Shown: positions 22,930 to 34,320, counted from the stretch's first letter. The stretch: DNA of 64,000 nucleotides from Diphasiastrum complanatum (GCA_029204225.1 CM055097.1:48506052-48570051), one strand, 5' to 3'. The notes: a model not told the origin generated them from the sequence alone. A program made the numbers and translations.

Positions 22930-23203
22930 AGTTAGAATTAAAGTAGAATCACTGTGTTACTATACTGTGGGTCCTATCAGTGGATAAGGATCAGTTGGCC
23001 TCGCCACAAGGCAAGTCGACAGGACACGCGTCCCACCAACGGCAACCTAGGTCATGCATGGGTTGCCTGAGTGAACAACTATATGTACAGTGTAATCTCA
23101 TTTTGAGAAATACAGTTGCTATGTGAGCTTGTTGTGTAGAGTGTTTTCTGTTTGTGGTACTGTGTAGCATGATCTATGTTCCTGTGCAAAGCAAATTCTA
23201 AGT
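22930..23203 (+). repeat. 5' LTR of the copia element
   Basis: It starts AGTTAGAATT and ends AATTCTAAGT, so the ends are imperfect inverted repeats, but not the usual TG...CA. The assignment rests on the flanking CTATG duplication and on the PBS beginning exactly at the next base. It includes a GC-rich stretch around 23020-23050. Confidence 0.9.
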
Positions 23204-23215
23204 TGGTATCAGAGC
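23204..23215 (+). other. Primer binding site (initiator tRNA-Met)
   Basis: TGGTATCAGAGC is the classic plant copia PBS complementary to the 3' end of initiator tRNA-Met. It directly abuts the 5' LTR. Confidence 0.95.
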
Positions 23216-24463
23216 CGTACAGGGAGTGTACACAGTACAACATCGTCGTTGAAGAGAGCTTCGGGAGAACTGTCTTCTGAGAGTTCAGGATTTACGGCGG
23301 GTTGAAGATAGAAAGAGAAGCACTGGTGCACGGTTTCTAGTTTATAGAGGCTTGCTAAGCTCAGCAGAGGGATTATTAGCCTATGCATAGCATCAAACAG
23401 AGAAAAATTTGGTGAAAAATTGACAATTTTGAAGCCAGCTGAAAATTGAAAGCAGGTTTGGGGTTACAGTTTTCATATATAACTGGTGATTTCTTCGCTG
23501 TTTGTGCATCGTTTTGGATGCCGTAAGGACAAGAAGGAAGCTAGTCACATTTTCAACCAGTCATGGAGAGATTCTGAGGTCTATGTCAGAGATTTGTCTC
23601 CAGACAGTTAATCTAGCATATTTGCGGTAAAAGGTGAAAAAAACCACTTTGTCAAATTGAGCTAAAATCACCGTTTCTCTACGGAATTTCTTGAGTGAAC
23701 ACTCTATAGTCTTGGAATCAGTAGGGCGACCCTGCTCCATGCCTCAGATCGTGCTCAAATCGATCCACAGACAACTTAGATCAAACAAAAATCAATGTGG
23801 GGAGGCACGGCCGCAGACAGTCGCGGACAGTTCGCGCGTGGAACCAGGGTGAGAGCGTAGCGTTTCGAAGTGGACAGTGTCTACAAGACTCTCCATTGGG
23901 TGCACAGAAGTGCTCAGATCCGTTAGATAGAGTAGTTACAAGATTGACGGTTCAGATTGTGCTACCCAGAAGGAATATCCACAATTGGATCAGATTCAAC
24001 CATTGGATGGAGTCTGAAGGGTTGTTGAAAGGGCCCTGAGGAAGTGAAGTGCATTTTAGCCTTCAAATTCATTAAAAAATTTTATACTGAAATTGGAGTT
24101 GGGTCCCTTCACAAGTGAACAGTGAAGTTTCTTCAAGGTGAAGAAACAGTTCAAAAACTAGACAAGTCCCTATTTTTGGGTCCTTTGGTCGTTTTGACCC
24201 AAACGAAAGGCAGAGTGATTGCAGCGGAGAAAGTGTTCGGAGTATGCCAGAAGTGATTTCACCATTCCACTGGGCACGTTGTTGGGAGCTGACGACTGAG
24301 TGCATTTCGGAAGGCGACACCGATTTGGCTTTCAAATTGGTGGAAAAGCGGCGAGTGGCCTGGTAAGGGAAAAACTGCAGGTCATTATTTTCAATTTTTG
24401 ACATCATTGTTGGCCTCGGCATACTGTTTTTAGCCTACGGCAGAAGTTTCAAGCAGTTTTGCG
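23216..24463 (+). other. Untranslated leader of the copia element
   Basis: About 1.25 kb between PBS and gag start without a conserved frame. Short open frames at 23797-24039 (+) and 24072-24422 (-) match nothing recognised. A long leader is common in plant copia elements and may hold packaging signals. Confidence 0.6.
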
Positions 24464-25363
24464 ATGGCAAACATGGGAGAGTCCATTTTGAGTGAAAGTA
24501 GCAAATTGGACGGGATTTCTAACTATGCAGTGTGGAAATTCAAAATGAAAAACATACTGATGGAGAAAGACGTGTGGGAAGTCGTCACAGGTGATGAGGG
24601 AAGGCTGCCAAATGAAGTAGATATCAAAGTGTTCGCCAAAAAGATGAGGAAAGCTTTGACCTTCATTAACTTGTCAGTGAAGGATCACATCATTACCCAC
24701 ATTTGTGATGTTGTGACACCCAGACAAGCATGGGATGTGCTAAAGGAGTAGTTCGAGACGTCAAATCCATCAAGAATCATGTTTCTGAAGTCAAAGTTGA
24801 ATAGTGCCCGCATGGAGCAAGGAGAGCACATTCAAACGTACATGACTAGAATCAAGACAATGAGAGATGAACTGCATTCTATTGGTGAGCGCATACGTGA
24901 TGTGGAGCTGGTGCACAATGCATTGTGCGGCATTGCAGAACCCTATCAGATGTTTGTGAGCAGAATAGCATCAAGAGAAAGATGGCCAACATTTGATGAG
25001 CTCACAGGAATCTTGATGCAGGAAGAGCAATGGCGAAAAATGGTGAAAGCTAGACATCAACATACTGACGATCAGGCACTTGCGACACGCCAAAAACAAG
25101 GAAAGGGCAAGGGCAAGAAGAAGTCTAAGTTGCAATTTGCCAAGTCTCAGGAAGACGAGAGATCTTCCAATAAAACTAAGAAGAAAGGCAAGTGCTTCCA
25201 TTGTCGTAAAAAGGGACATTGGAAGAGTGAATGTCACAAGTTCCTGGCGGAACAAGACAAGGGGAAACCAAAACAAGCAGGTAACCTTGTCGATGAGGGT
25301 GAGATTGAAGACTCTAGCATCTTCATATCTGCATTGTCATCTAATCAAGATATATTGACTTAG
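24464..25363 (+). pseudogene. Copia gag with one internal stop
   Basis: The ATG at 24464 begins MANMGESILSESSKLDG; then YAVWKFKMKNILMEKDVWEV is the N-terminal Gag signature and RQAWDVLKE marks the UBN2-type core. A TAG at 24749-24751 interrupts, but the same frame continues to 25363: LKSKLNSARMEQGEHIQTYM, then a Lys-rich basic stretch and CFHCRKKGHWKSEC, an intact CX2CX4HX4C zinc knuckle. Gag packages the element RNA. A single in-frame stop in otherwise well-kept sequence indicates fairly recent inactivation. Confidence 0.93.
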
Positions 25364-25599
25364 GAGCCACAAGACACATGACAGGTAACAAGAACTGGTT
25401 CAGTGGTTTGAAGGCATTGGATAATGGGACATCTGTTTCACAAGTCAATGGTGAAGTGTGCATGATCAAGGGAATAGGCACAGTTTCAATCCAACTGCCT
25501 GATGGCAAAAGAAGGATGATCAGGGAGGTACTTTACGTACCAGGTTTGAAGAAAAATCTACTTTCTGTTGGAGTCATTACTGATCAAAAGTTGAAGTAG
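25346..25599 (+). pseudogene. Copia protease, frameshifted
   Basis: Shifting frame just before the gag stop gives DLGATRHMTGNKNWF, where the family has DSGATRHMT, so the Ser of the aspartic protease DSG motif is replaced by Leu. VLYVPGLKKNLLSVG follows, the standard end of the domain. The frame ends at 25599, shortly before the integrase deletion. Confidence 0.85.
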
Positions 25600-25629
25600 A
25601 ATTCGCCCATGATCGTTGCTTTGTGAAGG

Positions 25630-26400
25630 ATGCTTGGTGTAGCTGAGTGCAAAAAACGTACGATTGTGGAAAGTGCCCGATCTATGCTAGCTGAGATGAA
25701 ATTACCAAAAGATTTTTGGTCAGAAGCATGTAGCACGGTAGTCTATCTTCAAAATAGAAGTCCTACCATTGTCATACCAAAGATAACACCTAAGGAAGCA
25801 TTCACGAAGAAGAAGCCAAAGGTGAACCACTTGCAAATCTTTGGATGTAAGGCCTTTGTACACATTCCTAAGGAAGAGAGACGTAAACTTGATGTAAAAG
25901 CTATCAAGTGCATATTCCTAGGATATGATGATCATGTGAAGGGCTATAGATGTTTTGATCCAGTGGAAAACCATATCCATATAAGTCGTGATGTTATCTT
26001 TGATGAATCCAAGATGTATGAAGAAGAGAATGCTGACAAGATAGACACATCCACTGGGAAAGATGGTATAGTGAGGATACCACCTGATGATGATCTATTC
26101 ATTGACCTTCCGAGTGATAAACATGAGAATACATTTCAAGATACTACTATTCAACCTCAAGAGACAGGTTGGAGAGGTAGGGACAAAGCTTTTGGTGCAA
26201 GAAGGATTGAAGTTGCAGGTGACAAACGCAAGAAGAAGGATGTACCGTGGGATACATTTTCACCAGGAAGCCGATCACCTGACAGGAAGCTCCCTAAGTG
26301 GTTTAAGAGATTTTTGGAGAGCCACGACATAGATGACTTTCTAGGATCATCTAACCAGGGAGAGCTACGAAGATCAACAAGAGAGAAGACTCAACCTGAA
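25630..26400 (+). pseudogene. Copia integrase remnant and pol linker (core deleted)
   Basis: The sequence jumps from the end of the protease to GVAECKKRTIVESARSML, the block around the catalytic Glu (family QNGVAERKNRT). The HHCC zinc finger and both catalytic Asp are therefore missing, and with them roughly the first two thirds of the domain. IFGCKAFVHIPKEER, KAIKCIFLGYDDHVKGYRC and DVIFDESKMYEEEN complete the integrase end, and an acidic or basic linker leads into RT in the same frame. Integration in trans would be required. Confidence 0.92.
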
Positions 26401-27234
26401 AGGTATGAAGCAAATTATGCTCTCTTATCTAGCATTATTCAAAGCAAAGAACCTTCGACTTATGGTGAAGCGAAGGATGATGACATTTGGGTCAAGGCCA
26501 TGGGAGAGGAGATGGAGTCAATTGCTAAGCATAGCACATGGGACTTAGTAGAACCACCAGTTGGCAAGAAATCCATTGGTTGCAAATGGGTATACAGGAC
26601 TAAGTACCATGCAGATGGAAGTATAGCAAAGCACAAGGCAAGATTGGTGATCAAAGGGTACGCACAAAATAAAGGCATCGACTATGAGGAGACCTTTGCA
26701 TCGGTTTGAAAGTGGAATACTCTACGTCTACTTGTTGCTTTAGCTTCACATTTTGGTTGGCCTTTGCATCAGATGGATGTGAAATCTGCTTTTCTAAATG
26801 GTGAATTAGAAGAAGAAGTGTTCATGGATCAACTTGAAGGCTTTGTAGCGAAGGGACAAGAAAATAAAGTATGTCGCTTGAAGAAAGCGCTTTATGGTCT
26901 TAAGCAAGCACCACGTACATGGTATGGCATGATTGGTGCCTACTTTCGTTCAAAGGGGATGGTGAGAACACATTCTGATCCAAATCTATATGTCTTATGC
27001 TTTGATGGTATGGTTGCTTTGATTGCTCTTTATGTTAATGACTCAATTATTACGGAAAATAATCAAGAGATGATAGACATGATCAAGAAAGACCTCATGG
27101 AACAATTCGAGATGATAGATCTCAGCCTGATGCATTACTACTGCCTTAGAGTAGAAGTGTGGCAAAAAGGACATGAAGTGGGTTTAACACAGGTGAAGTA
27201 TGTCAAAGAGTTGTTGCACAGGTTTAGATTGTAG
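26401..27234 (+). pseudogene. Copia reverse transcriptase
   Basis: Landmarks in order are STWDLVEPPVGKKSIGCKWV, KARLVIKGYAQNKGIDYEET, a stop TGA at 26707-26709, MDVKSAFLNGELEEEVFM, KKALYGLKQAPRTWY and LIALYVNDSII. The catalytic YVDD has become YVND, which removes one metal-binding Asp. A further stop at 27232-27234 separates the remainder (CKLVNTPIEPGKRLSKLDE). RT makes element cDNA; this copy should be inactive. Confidence 0.93.
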
Positions 27235-27984
27235 GATTGCAAACTAGTAAACACTCCTATTGAACCAGGTAAAAGGCTTTCTAAGCTTGATGAGTTACAG
27301 TCATTTGATGCTATGCTGTATAGACAGTTAGTAGGAAGCTTGATTTACCTTACCACGACTAGACCAGATATATGCTATGTTGTTGGCATTGTAAGTCAGT
27401 TTATGGCAGCACCAATGGAAACGCATTGGAGGGCAGCTAAACGCATTTTGCGTTATGTGAAAGGCACTTCAGAATATGGCTTCATTTACAGGAAGCATGA
27501 TGGTTTACCTGAGTTGTGTGGCTATGTGGATGCGGATTGGGGAGGTGACTATGATGATCGTAGATCCACCACAGGGTATTTATTCCAGTTTTGTGGTAGT
27601 TGCTTTTCCTGGTCTAGTAAGAAGCAAAGTACGATTGCTTTTTCCACCACAGAAGCAGAGTATAAGGCAATGTGTAGTGCAGCACAAGAAGCTATATGGT
27701 TGAGACAAATCTTGGAAGAAATTGGCATGAAGCAGAAAAATCTCACGACTTTACATAGCGATAGTCAAAGTGGCATTCAGCTAGCAAAGAATCCAGTGTT
27801 CCATGCGAGAACTAAACACATTGAGATTCAGTATCACTTTATACGTGAGAGGCTGCTGAGTCATGAAATTCATGTTGTTCATTGTAGCACAGAAGAACAA
27901 CTAACTGATATTTTCACTAAGTCACTTACTAGCGAAAAGTTTGATAAGTTTAGATCAAAGCTTTCTGTACTTAAAGTTTATTGA
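27235..27984 (+). pseudogene. Copia RT thumb and RNase H (largely intact)
   Basis: YRQLVGSLIYLTTTRPDICY and MAAPMETHWRAAKRILRYVK precede the RNase H region: YVDADWGGDYDDRRSTTGY, STTEAEYKAMCSAAQEA, LHSDSQSGIQLAKNPVFHAR and KHIEIQYHFIRE. The expected acidic residues (D in DADW, E in TEAEY, D in SDSQS) are all present, and 223 codons run without a break. It ends 50 bp before the purine tract. This is the best-preserved domain of the element. Confidence 0.93.
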
Positions 27985-28029
27985 CTTTAAAGCTATGTAT
28001 ATGACTGTATAAAAAGTAGACTCTACTTT

Positions 28030-28038
28030 AAGGGAGAG
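28030..28038 (+). other. Polypurine tract
   Basis: AAGGGAGAG directly precedes the 3' LTR and primes plus-strand DNA synthesis in this family. Confidence 0.85.
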
Positions 28039-28312
28039 AGTTAGAATTAAAGTAGAATCACTGTGTTACTGTACTGTGGGTCCAATCAGTGGATAAGGAT
28101 CAGTTGGCCTCACCACAAGGCAAGTCGACGGGACACACGTCCCGCCAACGGCAACGTGGGTCATGCATGGGTTGCTTGAGTGAACAACTATATGTACAGC
28201 GTAATCTCATTTTGAGAAATACAGTTGCTATGTGAGCTTGTTGTGTAGAGTGTTTTCTGTCTGTGTTACTGTGTAGCATGATCTGTGTTCCTGTGCAAAG
28301 CAAATTCTAAGT
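28039..28312 (+). repeat. 3' LTR of the copia element
   Basis: 274 bp, the same length as the 5' LTR, with the same AGTTAGAATT...AATTCTAAGT ends, followed by target duplication CTATG at 28313-28317. Confidence 0.92.
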
Positions 28313-28379
28313 CTATGTCCCTACTCTTAAACACAAAGATAGATAACAAGCTGGCCTCAAGTGTTCACCACCCAACCAT

Positions 28380-28686
28380 AGCTAGATCCAAGCTCCAAGC
28401 AAGACCTATCTAGCACCCTCTTGCTAACCATATACAAATCACAAGCATACCACAATAGACTATAGCATACTTAAGATCCAAATCCTACTTATGTCCCATA
28501 CCATAAGCAAGATCCAAACCCTAAGCATACTGCACACAAGAAAAGTACTCTACACACTAGTAGCAACACTAGAGCATAAGCAAAGCAAGCAAGAGAGATC
28601 TCTCCTCCCCCCAATGAGCGCCCTACTACCCTCATATAGATGGCCCATGGACCCCTCCAGTGCACTATGGAGTTCCATGCCCATCC

Positions 28687-28765
<79 letters not shown>

Positions 28766-28768
28766 CCT
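28380..28768 (-). repeat. Right arm of the inverted repeat
   Basis: Reverse complement of 20905-21325: CTAGCACCC, GCATACTGCACACAAGAAAAG, GATGGCCCATGGACCCCTCC and GGAGTTCCATGCCCATCCAA appear in mirror order, ending in a (GA)n tract at 28690-28763 that pairs with the left CT tract. The CA part is absent on this side. Confidence 0.85.
28690..28763. repeat. (GA)n microsatellite
   Basis: About 37 uninterrupted GA units. Confidence 0.97.
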
Positions 28769-28979
28769 AAAGTTTTCTTTCAAGTGTCTTTAGGGACATG
28801 AGCATAGGTAGTCCATCTGAAAACTTTTAAATACTTTAATGAAGGTTTGGATCCAGTCCAAACTCCATAATTAATTTTGTTGTTCAATAAACCTTTAGTA
28901 ATACATCAATTCTTCAAATAAGATATTGTCGAAATAACATGTTGCCAAAAATATTTAGGCAATGATGCTTGAGTGATCA

Positions 28980-30325
28980 TGCATTTGGCATATTCAATAT
29001 GGTTCTGTTCTTTCTCGAGGGTTCTTAGTTTGATAATCCAAATCAAGAACTAAAGAATATTTAGACATGTTTGCAATAGATACATGATTCAAGTGCCCAA
29101 GTCTATAATGCCAAATTGATTTTTTATTGATTAAGATTGAGCTACTTAAAGCACGATCGCTCATAGAATAGTAATGAGTAAGCCGATATAAATATCTTTG
29201 TCTTTTTTCAAGTGCAAAGACTCTCTTGGAATATGATCAAAACTTTAGCTTATGTTTTAAATCAATGATTCTGTTGATAAAAAGTAGATTGGTTGCCAAA
29301 TTTGGAATATACCATACTTTTGGAATGAGTTTGGATTGTCCATTCTAAAAATTCAACTTGACAGTACCTTCACCTTCAATCATGTGAGAGTTGTTGTCTC
29401 CAAGTTGAATGAATTTTTTCATACTGTAAGCCGAATAGTCACAGAACCATTCTTGATGGCTTGTCATATGTTGTGTCACTCCGGAATTGAGGAATCATTC
29501 CTCCTGTTGATTGACATGGTGATGGTTCACCATGAATGCATTCATTTTGATTGGGGATTGGCTTGTGTGAATGCTTCTAATTCATATCAAATTGTTTGAC
29601 CACCTTCTTTTATTTCAGTTGCTTCTTCGAGCCTCTCTTGGAGTAAAGAGCTCATGAGTCTTCAATGGAGGATGAGGATGCACCATTCCTTGGAATCCCC
29701 TCCTGCAGCACATAGTTATGAATCTAGACAAAGAAAGTTCTAAGTGGGTTGAAATAACCATCACCCAACTTTCATACGAGGATGGCCACCTAGACAATAA
29801 GGTCATGATAGCATCTGAATCTTCGATGATTGAATCAATCATTTGTCATTTGCTTAAGCAAAGTCTTCAATCGATTGATGTAATTCTGACTGAAATCACT
29901 TTTTGACATTCTAAGCGAGAAAAATGTCTCCTTCAGATGCAATTTTGAAGTGACGTCCCTCACTTTGTTGAGTTTGCTCAGAATGTCCCAAGCTTCCTTC
30001 AAAGATTGGGCTTGTCTGATGTGGCCAATCTATGTGTCTAATATGTTAAAGGTGATTAACATGAAAGCCTTACCATCTCTAAGCTTCCATTTAGAAATGG
30101 CTTGCTCATCGACATTGGGAGGGGAGGTAGCTCGTTTCCTATGACTATCTCCCAAAGTTCTTTTGCCATTAGCATGACTTTCGTCTTGAATTTCCACAGA
30201 TAATAATTCAATCCATTGAGCTTGTTTACCATTACTTACTTTGTATCAAAACGAGAAATGTTATGATACTGTGTGCTTTGATATTAGATTACCACCTCTG
30301 CTCCCAAATTATAGCCTTGATACCA
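28980..30325 (-). pseudogene. Ty1/copia gag-protease-pre-integrase relic
   Basis: From PBS complement 30314-30325 (TGGTATCAAGGC read on the minus strand) downward come: gag (about 30170-29600) with IGHIRQAQSLKEAWDILSKL and VRDVTSKLHLKETFFSL; protease near 29500-29330 reading FLNSGVTQHMTSHQEW, where DSG is NSG and a Trp codon just upstream is TGA; and WHYRLGHLNHVSIANMSKY (about 29110-29040), the pre-integrase HxxxH start. The rest of pol is absent, the element being cut off near the microsatellite repeat at 28.77 kb. Multiple stops are present. The gag is of the same family as those at 35.9, 43.2 and 59.0 kb. Confidence 0.8.
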
Positions 30326-32200
30326 TGTTGGAAATCGAATGACTCCTTGGTGCATGAACTATGTCTATTGGATTCGAGCTATCTTCGATAATTCGCTGAT
30401 AATTCTACTTTATCCAAGCTTTGAGATCGCAAGGATCGAACAATGGATCTCGTAGACAACACAAATTCATTCGGTAACGAAAACGTGAAAAATAAATCAG
30501 ATAAAGAGCATTATAGTCAACATTCACTATCAATCATAAAATGATTCAATCTACAAATTATTTATCTGCAAACTTCGACTCAACCTTTCTAGACAGCCTA
30601 TCTAACACCAGCTTTCGAACAAAGTGAATGCACATAAAGCAAGGATTATATTGGGCTCTGTCAATTCCATTAACATATAAGTTGGTAATGATCCAATTAC
30701 ATTCATCTATGGCATCTTTTAGTTTGTTTCCAGTTACGCACTTTCCATGTAGCCATTTAGTTTTCTTTAAGTAGTTTGTTGCAGTAGATTTTCAAATCAA
30801 GGCGTGTTCGCGACAATTGTATCATGGTCAATATCTTGATATATGGGTAGCATCTTAGCTAGTTTTTACCATCCTTGATATAGTTCATTGGCGACTTCAT
30901 TTATATTTGATTGTTGTATTGGGATATGATTAAGTCCTGTATTTAAATCATTCCTTAAAGACTTGTTTCTAACAATTTTAGTGTCCATAGAAACCACATG
31001 CCCAAAACTCTCAAAAATAAAATCTCCAAACTGCTTAGTGGTTAAACATATACACAGAGAAAACTCATCAACATCAAACTCACAAAAGACTTGAAAGGGC
31101 TTGTACCATGCTTTGTATGTGAAAAATACGTCTAACCAAACATAATTTGCTCAAAGGCCTCATCAATACAACCAAATAATTGAAATAAGGTCTCGAAATA
31201 TAATCGTTTAGCATTTATACTCTCAAAGCATAGAGAGAGAGGATATTATGGTAATCTCATATAATTTTTCTTTCATAAAGCCATTCCTTTGAAAAGTTGT
31301 GACAATGTCGTGCACCTCTATCATAAAAGTATCATGTATTTAATAATGCCAACACATCAAATCCTACCAAACTCAAACTCGACCTATTTTAGAAGGATAT
31401 TGCTCAATTCACATTCCTTGATGTACAAAATAATATACAAAGAGATAAAATGAGCATAGCCCCCAAAGTCAACATAGGAAGATATTTTTTACCATTCTTC
31501 ACAAATATGTCATTATTGTCGATTCGATATTTCATCATGTAGACAAATGTTAGCGATTCCTGTGTATTTTTGCAGGCTCCAATAGAATCAGAGACTGTCT
31601 GGAGGAGACCGCCAACAACACGTAGTGCCTTAATCCTATTTGTAAAATACAGACTAAGCATTTGTTTAATTAGTTAGCCATGTGTATATATATCCAGCAA
31701 CTCATTAGTTGCTCGGTTAGATATTTTAATAGATCAATCGAACATCTAGAGCACAATTGTTTTGTTCTTTCTCTCTGTTATCATAGAGTATTGTTTTAGA
31801 AGAACGCGACTTTGTCTTCATGGTTGAATAATCAATGGTCCAGTAATCTAGGTCGTGTGTGTCATGTTGAACACTCATTTTATTCATGTTTGCAATGGTT
31901 CTTGATTGCAGATACACTTATTTGTAGATTAAAATGTCTTCTATGACTGATAGTCTGAGTCGATTGTGACGCTCTAATTCTCGCACTTAATACGCTTTCA
32001 TAAAGCTAAATTTGAAATCAATCTAATTCATGCATGGCTATGGAATCAATTGTATCAATCAAGTGACTTCGAAGTTGTGATCAAGTAGGGTAGACTTCAA
32101 ACTATCGAAGTTAGCATGAATCCGATAGACATAGTTGCATGCACCGAGGATTCTCGACTCGCTTATCTCTGTCACGACGTTCACACACTAAATTCCAACA
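30326..32200. mobile_element. Head-to-head copia LTRs with intervening sequence
   Basis: The left LTR begins at 30326 (TGTTGGAAATCG, belonging to the minus-strand element) and the right LTR ends at 32200 (AATTCCAACA, belonging to the plus-strand element). Reverse-complementing the right one gives the same features as the left: TGTTGGAA, then GGTGCATG, AACTATGTCTAT and GGATTC. The LTRs are thus related and face each other. The middle (about 31.3-31.7 kb) carries a segment repeated at 39.6 kb. Exact inner LTR ends were not resolved. Confidence 0.7.
31369..31500. repeat. Dispersed repeat, copy 1
   Basis: Shares AACTCAAACTCGACCTATT, GCTCAATTCACAT, TGTACAA and ATAGGAAGATA in order with 39608-39760, same orientation. 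The minus-strand open frames over both copies are alignable but lack any known domain. Confidence 0.8.
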
Positions 32201-32212
32201 TGGTATTAGAGT
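32201..32212 (+). other. Primer binding site (tRNA-Met-like)
   Basis: TGGTATTAGAGT differs from TGGTATCAGAGC at two positions. It starts right after the LTR end AATTCCAACA. Confidence 0.8.
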
Positions 32213-32508
32213 TGTACTTTCTACTCTGTGATTCTTTTAAAGCGGATTTAGAGCTTACATTATCATAACGATTATTCTAATAAAGAGTAGACCCTTACGA
32301 TAATTATTTTCACTCATATAATCTACTATCGGCATACACTCATCTTGAAGTTCCAAATGGATTTGCAATTCGAGAGGCAATAGAAGAAGAAAGTGTCAAA
32401 CAAATCGACGACAATAAGAAACAGTCACAAAAGACCCATAATCAACAAGAAGAGACTCTTCTGCAAGTACTGCAAGAGGATGAACCACGTTTTCAAGTTG
32501 TTTCGTTT

Positions 32509-32672
32509 GGCATGCCAGTGTGCCATCTTTGGAGGTTGCCTAAAAAAATAAACAAATTCATGGTTCACTTAATACACAGGCGTGCGATCTTTGAAGACTG
32601 CAAAAAAAAAAAAAGTCTAGCTATTTCACTTAGCATGTCGGGGTGCTATGTTTGGAGGTTGAAAAAATTATT
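32509..32672. repeat. Three-copy degenerate ~62-bp repeat
   Basis: Units at about 32509, 32571 and 32631 share GGCATG or AGCATGT, GTGC.ATCTTTG..G.TTGC and a following A-run. They lie in the damaged gag region of the plus-strand copia. Confidence 0.6.
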
Positions 32673-32800
32673 CTGAAATAATATTGAACTCAGATTTTGG
32701 TTTTCAAATGTGTTTCAATGCCTTTTGTATTCTATAATTTGAACTTTTCCTCCTATTAAATCTATGATCTATCCACAAAAAATACGATGTAATACCTTAA

Positions 32801-33571
32801 ATGTGGAGATTGTTCATGACATTGAAAGATGGTGGAGATGACAAAGCACTTTTCATCAGAGACAAGTCAAGAGGCAAGGGCAAAGGACAACAACAATTCA
32901 AGAAGGACAAAGCCAAAGAAGGTGGTGAGGATCAGTCCTCACAAGTTGCAACATCTAGTGGCAAGAAGTTGTTGTCAAAGATCAAGTGTTTTTTCTGTGG
33001 CAAGAAAGTACACTATGCATCAAACCGTTTCAAGAAGAAGAACCAATCTAAGCAAGCTAACCTTACCAATGAGGATGAGTGTGAGGGTGTTGAGAGTGAA
33101 AGAGAGGATTCTTTAATGATGTCTACTTTTTTATCTTTTCCTTTCAAGAATGAAGAAGTCTGGTGGATAGATAGTGGGGCTAGTTCCCATATGTCTAGTT
33201 CTAGAAACTCTTTCACTAGTCTCATGCCATATCTAGGTGCAAAAAGATCAATCTATACTGCTAATGATGTAGAGTGTAGAATTGAAGGAATAGATAGTAT
33301 TCCACTACATGCATCATCATCAAAATCTTTTTGCTTGCATGATGTACTTTATGTACCTAGACTAACCAAAAATCTCATTAGTGTAGGACAATTGTTTGAT
33401 AGTGGATTGGATGTCAAGTTTCAAGTTGACAAGTGTATAATATCAAGAGAAAATGAAGTTATTGCTAGAGAATCTAGAATTGGTAAGTTGTACAAACTAG
33501 ATTCTAGGCAGAGTGCTAACATTTCAGATATTGCTTATGAGACCAAGGTTCTTCAAGAGTCTGTGGCATAA
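32801..33571 (+). pseudogene. Copia gag end and protease
   Basis: After a basic region the frame shows CFFCGKKVHYASNR, a zinc knuckle whose final Cys is replaced by Arg. Then comes VWWIDSGASSHMSS, an intact aspartic protease DSGAS motif, and VLYVPRLTKNLISVGQL. KLYKLDSRQ leads to the pre-integrase region, where a frameshift (about 33550-33570) moves the reading to the next frame. The capsid part of gag upstream (32213-32800) is largely lost; only a knuckle-like FCKYCKRMNH is seen near 32460. Confidence 0.9.
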
Positions 33572-34320
33572 GAGATTGGGACATCCCAATTTCAAAGCCA
33601 TGCAATATATGGTCAAGGAAAGAAAAGTTGTTGGATTACCAAAGACATTGTCAAAGGGGCTTCAACCATGTGAAGCTTGTGTTCTGGCAAAATCACACAG
33701 AAGGCCTTTTCCTAGATCAAGCATCAAAACAAAGAAACCATTTGACTCTGATGTTCATTTCTCATCAACTAAGAGCAAAGGAGGAGCAAATTGTTTTGTT
33801 TCCTTTGTAGATGATTATACAAGATATTCTTGGATCTATATGTTGTCTTCTAAAGCCATGGTCTATGATGTTTTTCTCACTTTCAAAGCTTATGTAGAAA
33901 AGCAGTTTTCTTTCAGGTTGAAAGCTTTGAGAAGTGATAGTGGAGGAGAATACACTTCCAATAAGTTTAAAGACTTTTGTGAGAGAGAGGTAATACAAAG
34001 AGAGTTTTCTTGTTCATAGACTCCTCAGCAAAATGGAATTGCTGAGAGAAAAAATAGAACTTTGTGTGAGTGTGCAAAAGCCATTAGGCTAGAAGCTTCT
34101 CTGCCTAAAGAGTTTTGGGGAGAAGAACTTGCATGTGCAAACTATCTTTGTAATAGGCTTCCTAATCTTGCAATAGGAGGAAAAACACCATTTGAGATGT
34201 TGTATAAGAAAAAGCCTAAGGTAGATCATCTTAGGATTTTTGGCCATGTATGCTTTGTGCATGTACCTCTAGAGACTAGGAAGAAAGAAGATCCTAGTGC
34301 TGTTAAAGGAATTTTTGTAG
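33560..34320 (+). pseudogene. Copia integrase with one stop
   Basis: SLWHKRLGHPNFKAM and CEACVLAKSHRRPFPRS form the HHCC zinc-binding region. The core has NCFVSFVDDYTRYSWIYML, LRSDSGGEYTSNKFKDFCE (second catalytic Asp) and, after a TAG at 34017-34019, TPQQNGIAERKNRTLCE (catalytic Glu), all in one frame. IFGHVCFVHVP and KGIFVGYASTKKAY close the domain. Apart from the stop it is well preserved. Confidence 0.92.

Larger units (their letters stand above)
22930..28312 (+). mobile_element. Ty1/copia retrotransposon with both LTRs (inactive)
   Basis: This is a structurally complete 5.4-kb element: 5' LTR 22930-23203, PBS 23204, gag, protease, integrase remnant, RT, RNase H, purine tract, 3' LTR 28039-28312. 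The 5-bp target duplication CTATG (22925-22929 and 28313-28317) flanks it precisely. Both LTRs are 274 bp and differ at 13 positions by hand count (about 4.7%), 10 of them transitions. It cannot be autonomous: gag has a stop, the protease motif and frame are altered, the integrase core is deleted, and the RT catalytic motif is changed. Confidence 0.95.

Noticed and set aside
31404-31661. 85-codon minus-strand frame as a gene
   Set aside because: It overlaps a dispersed repeat also present at 39.6 kb and has no domain.
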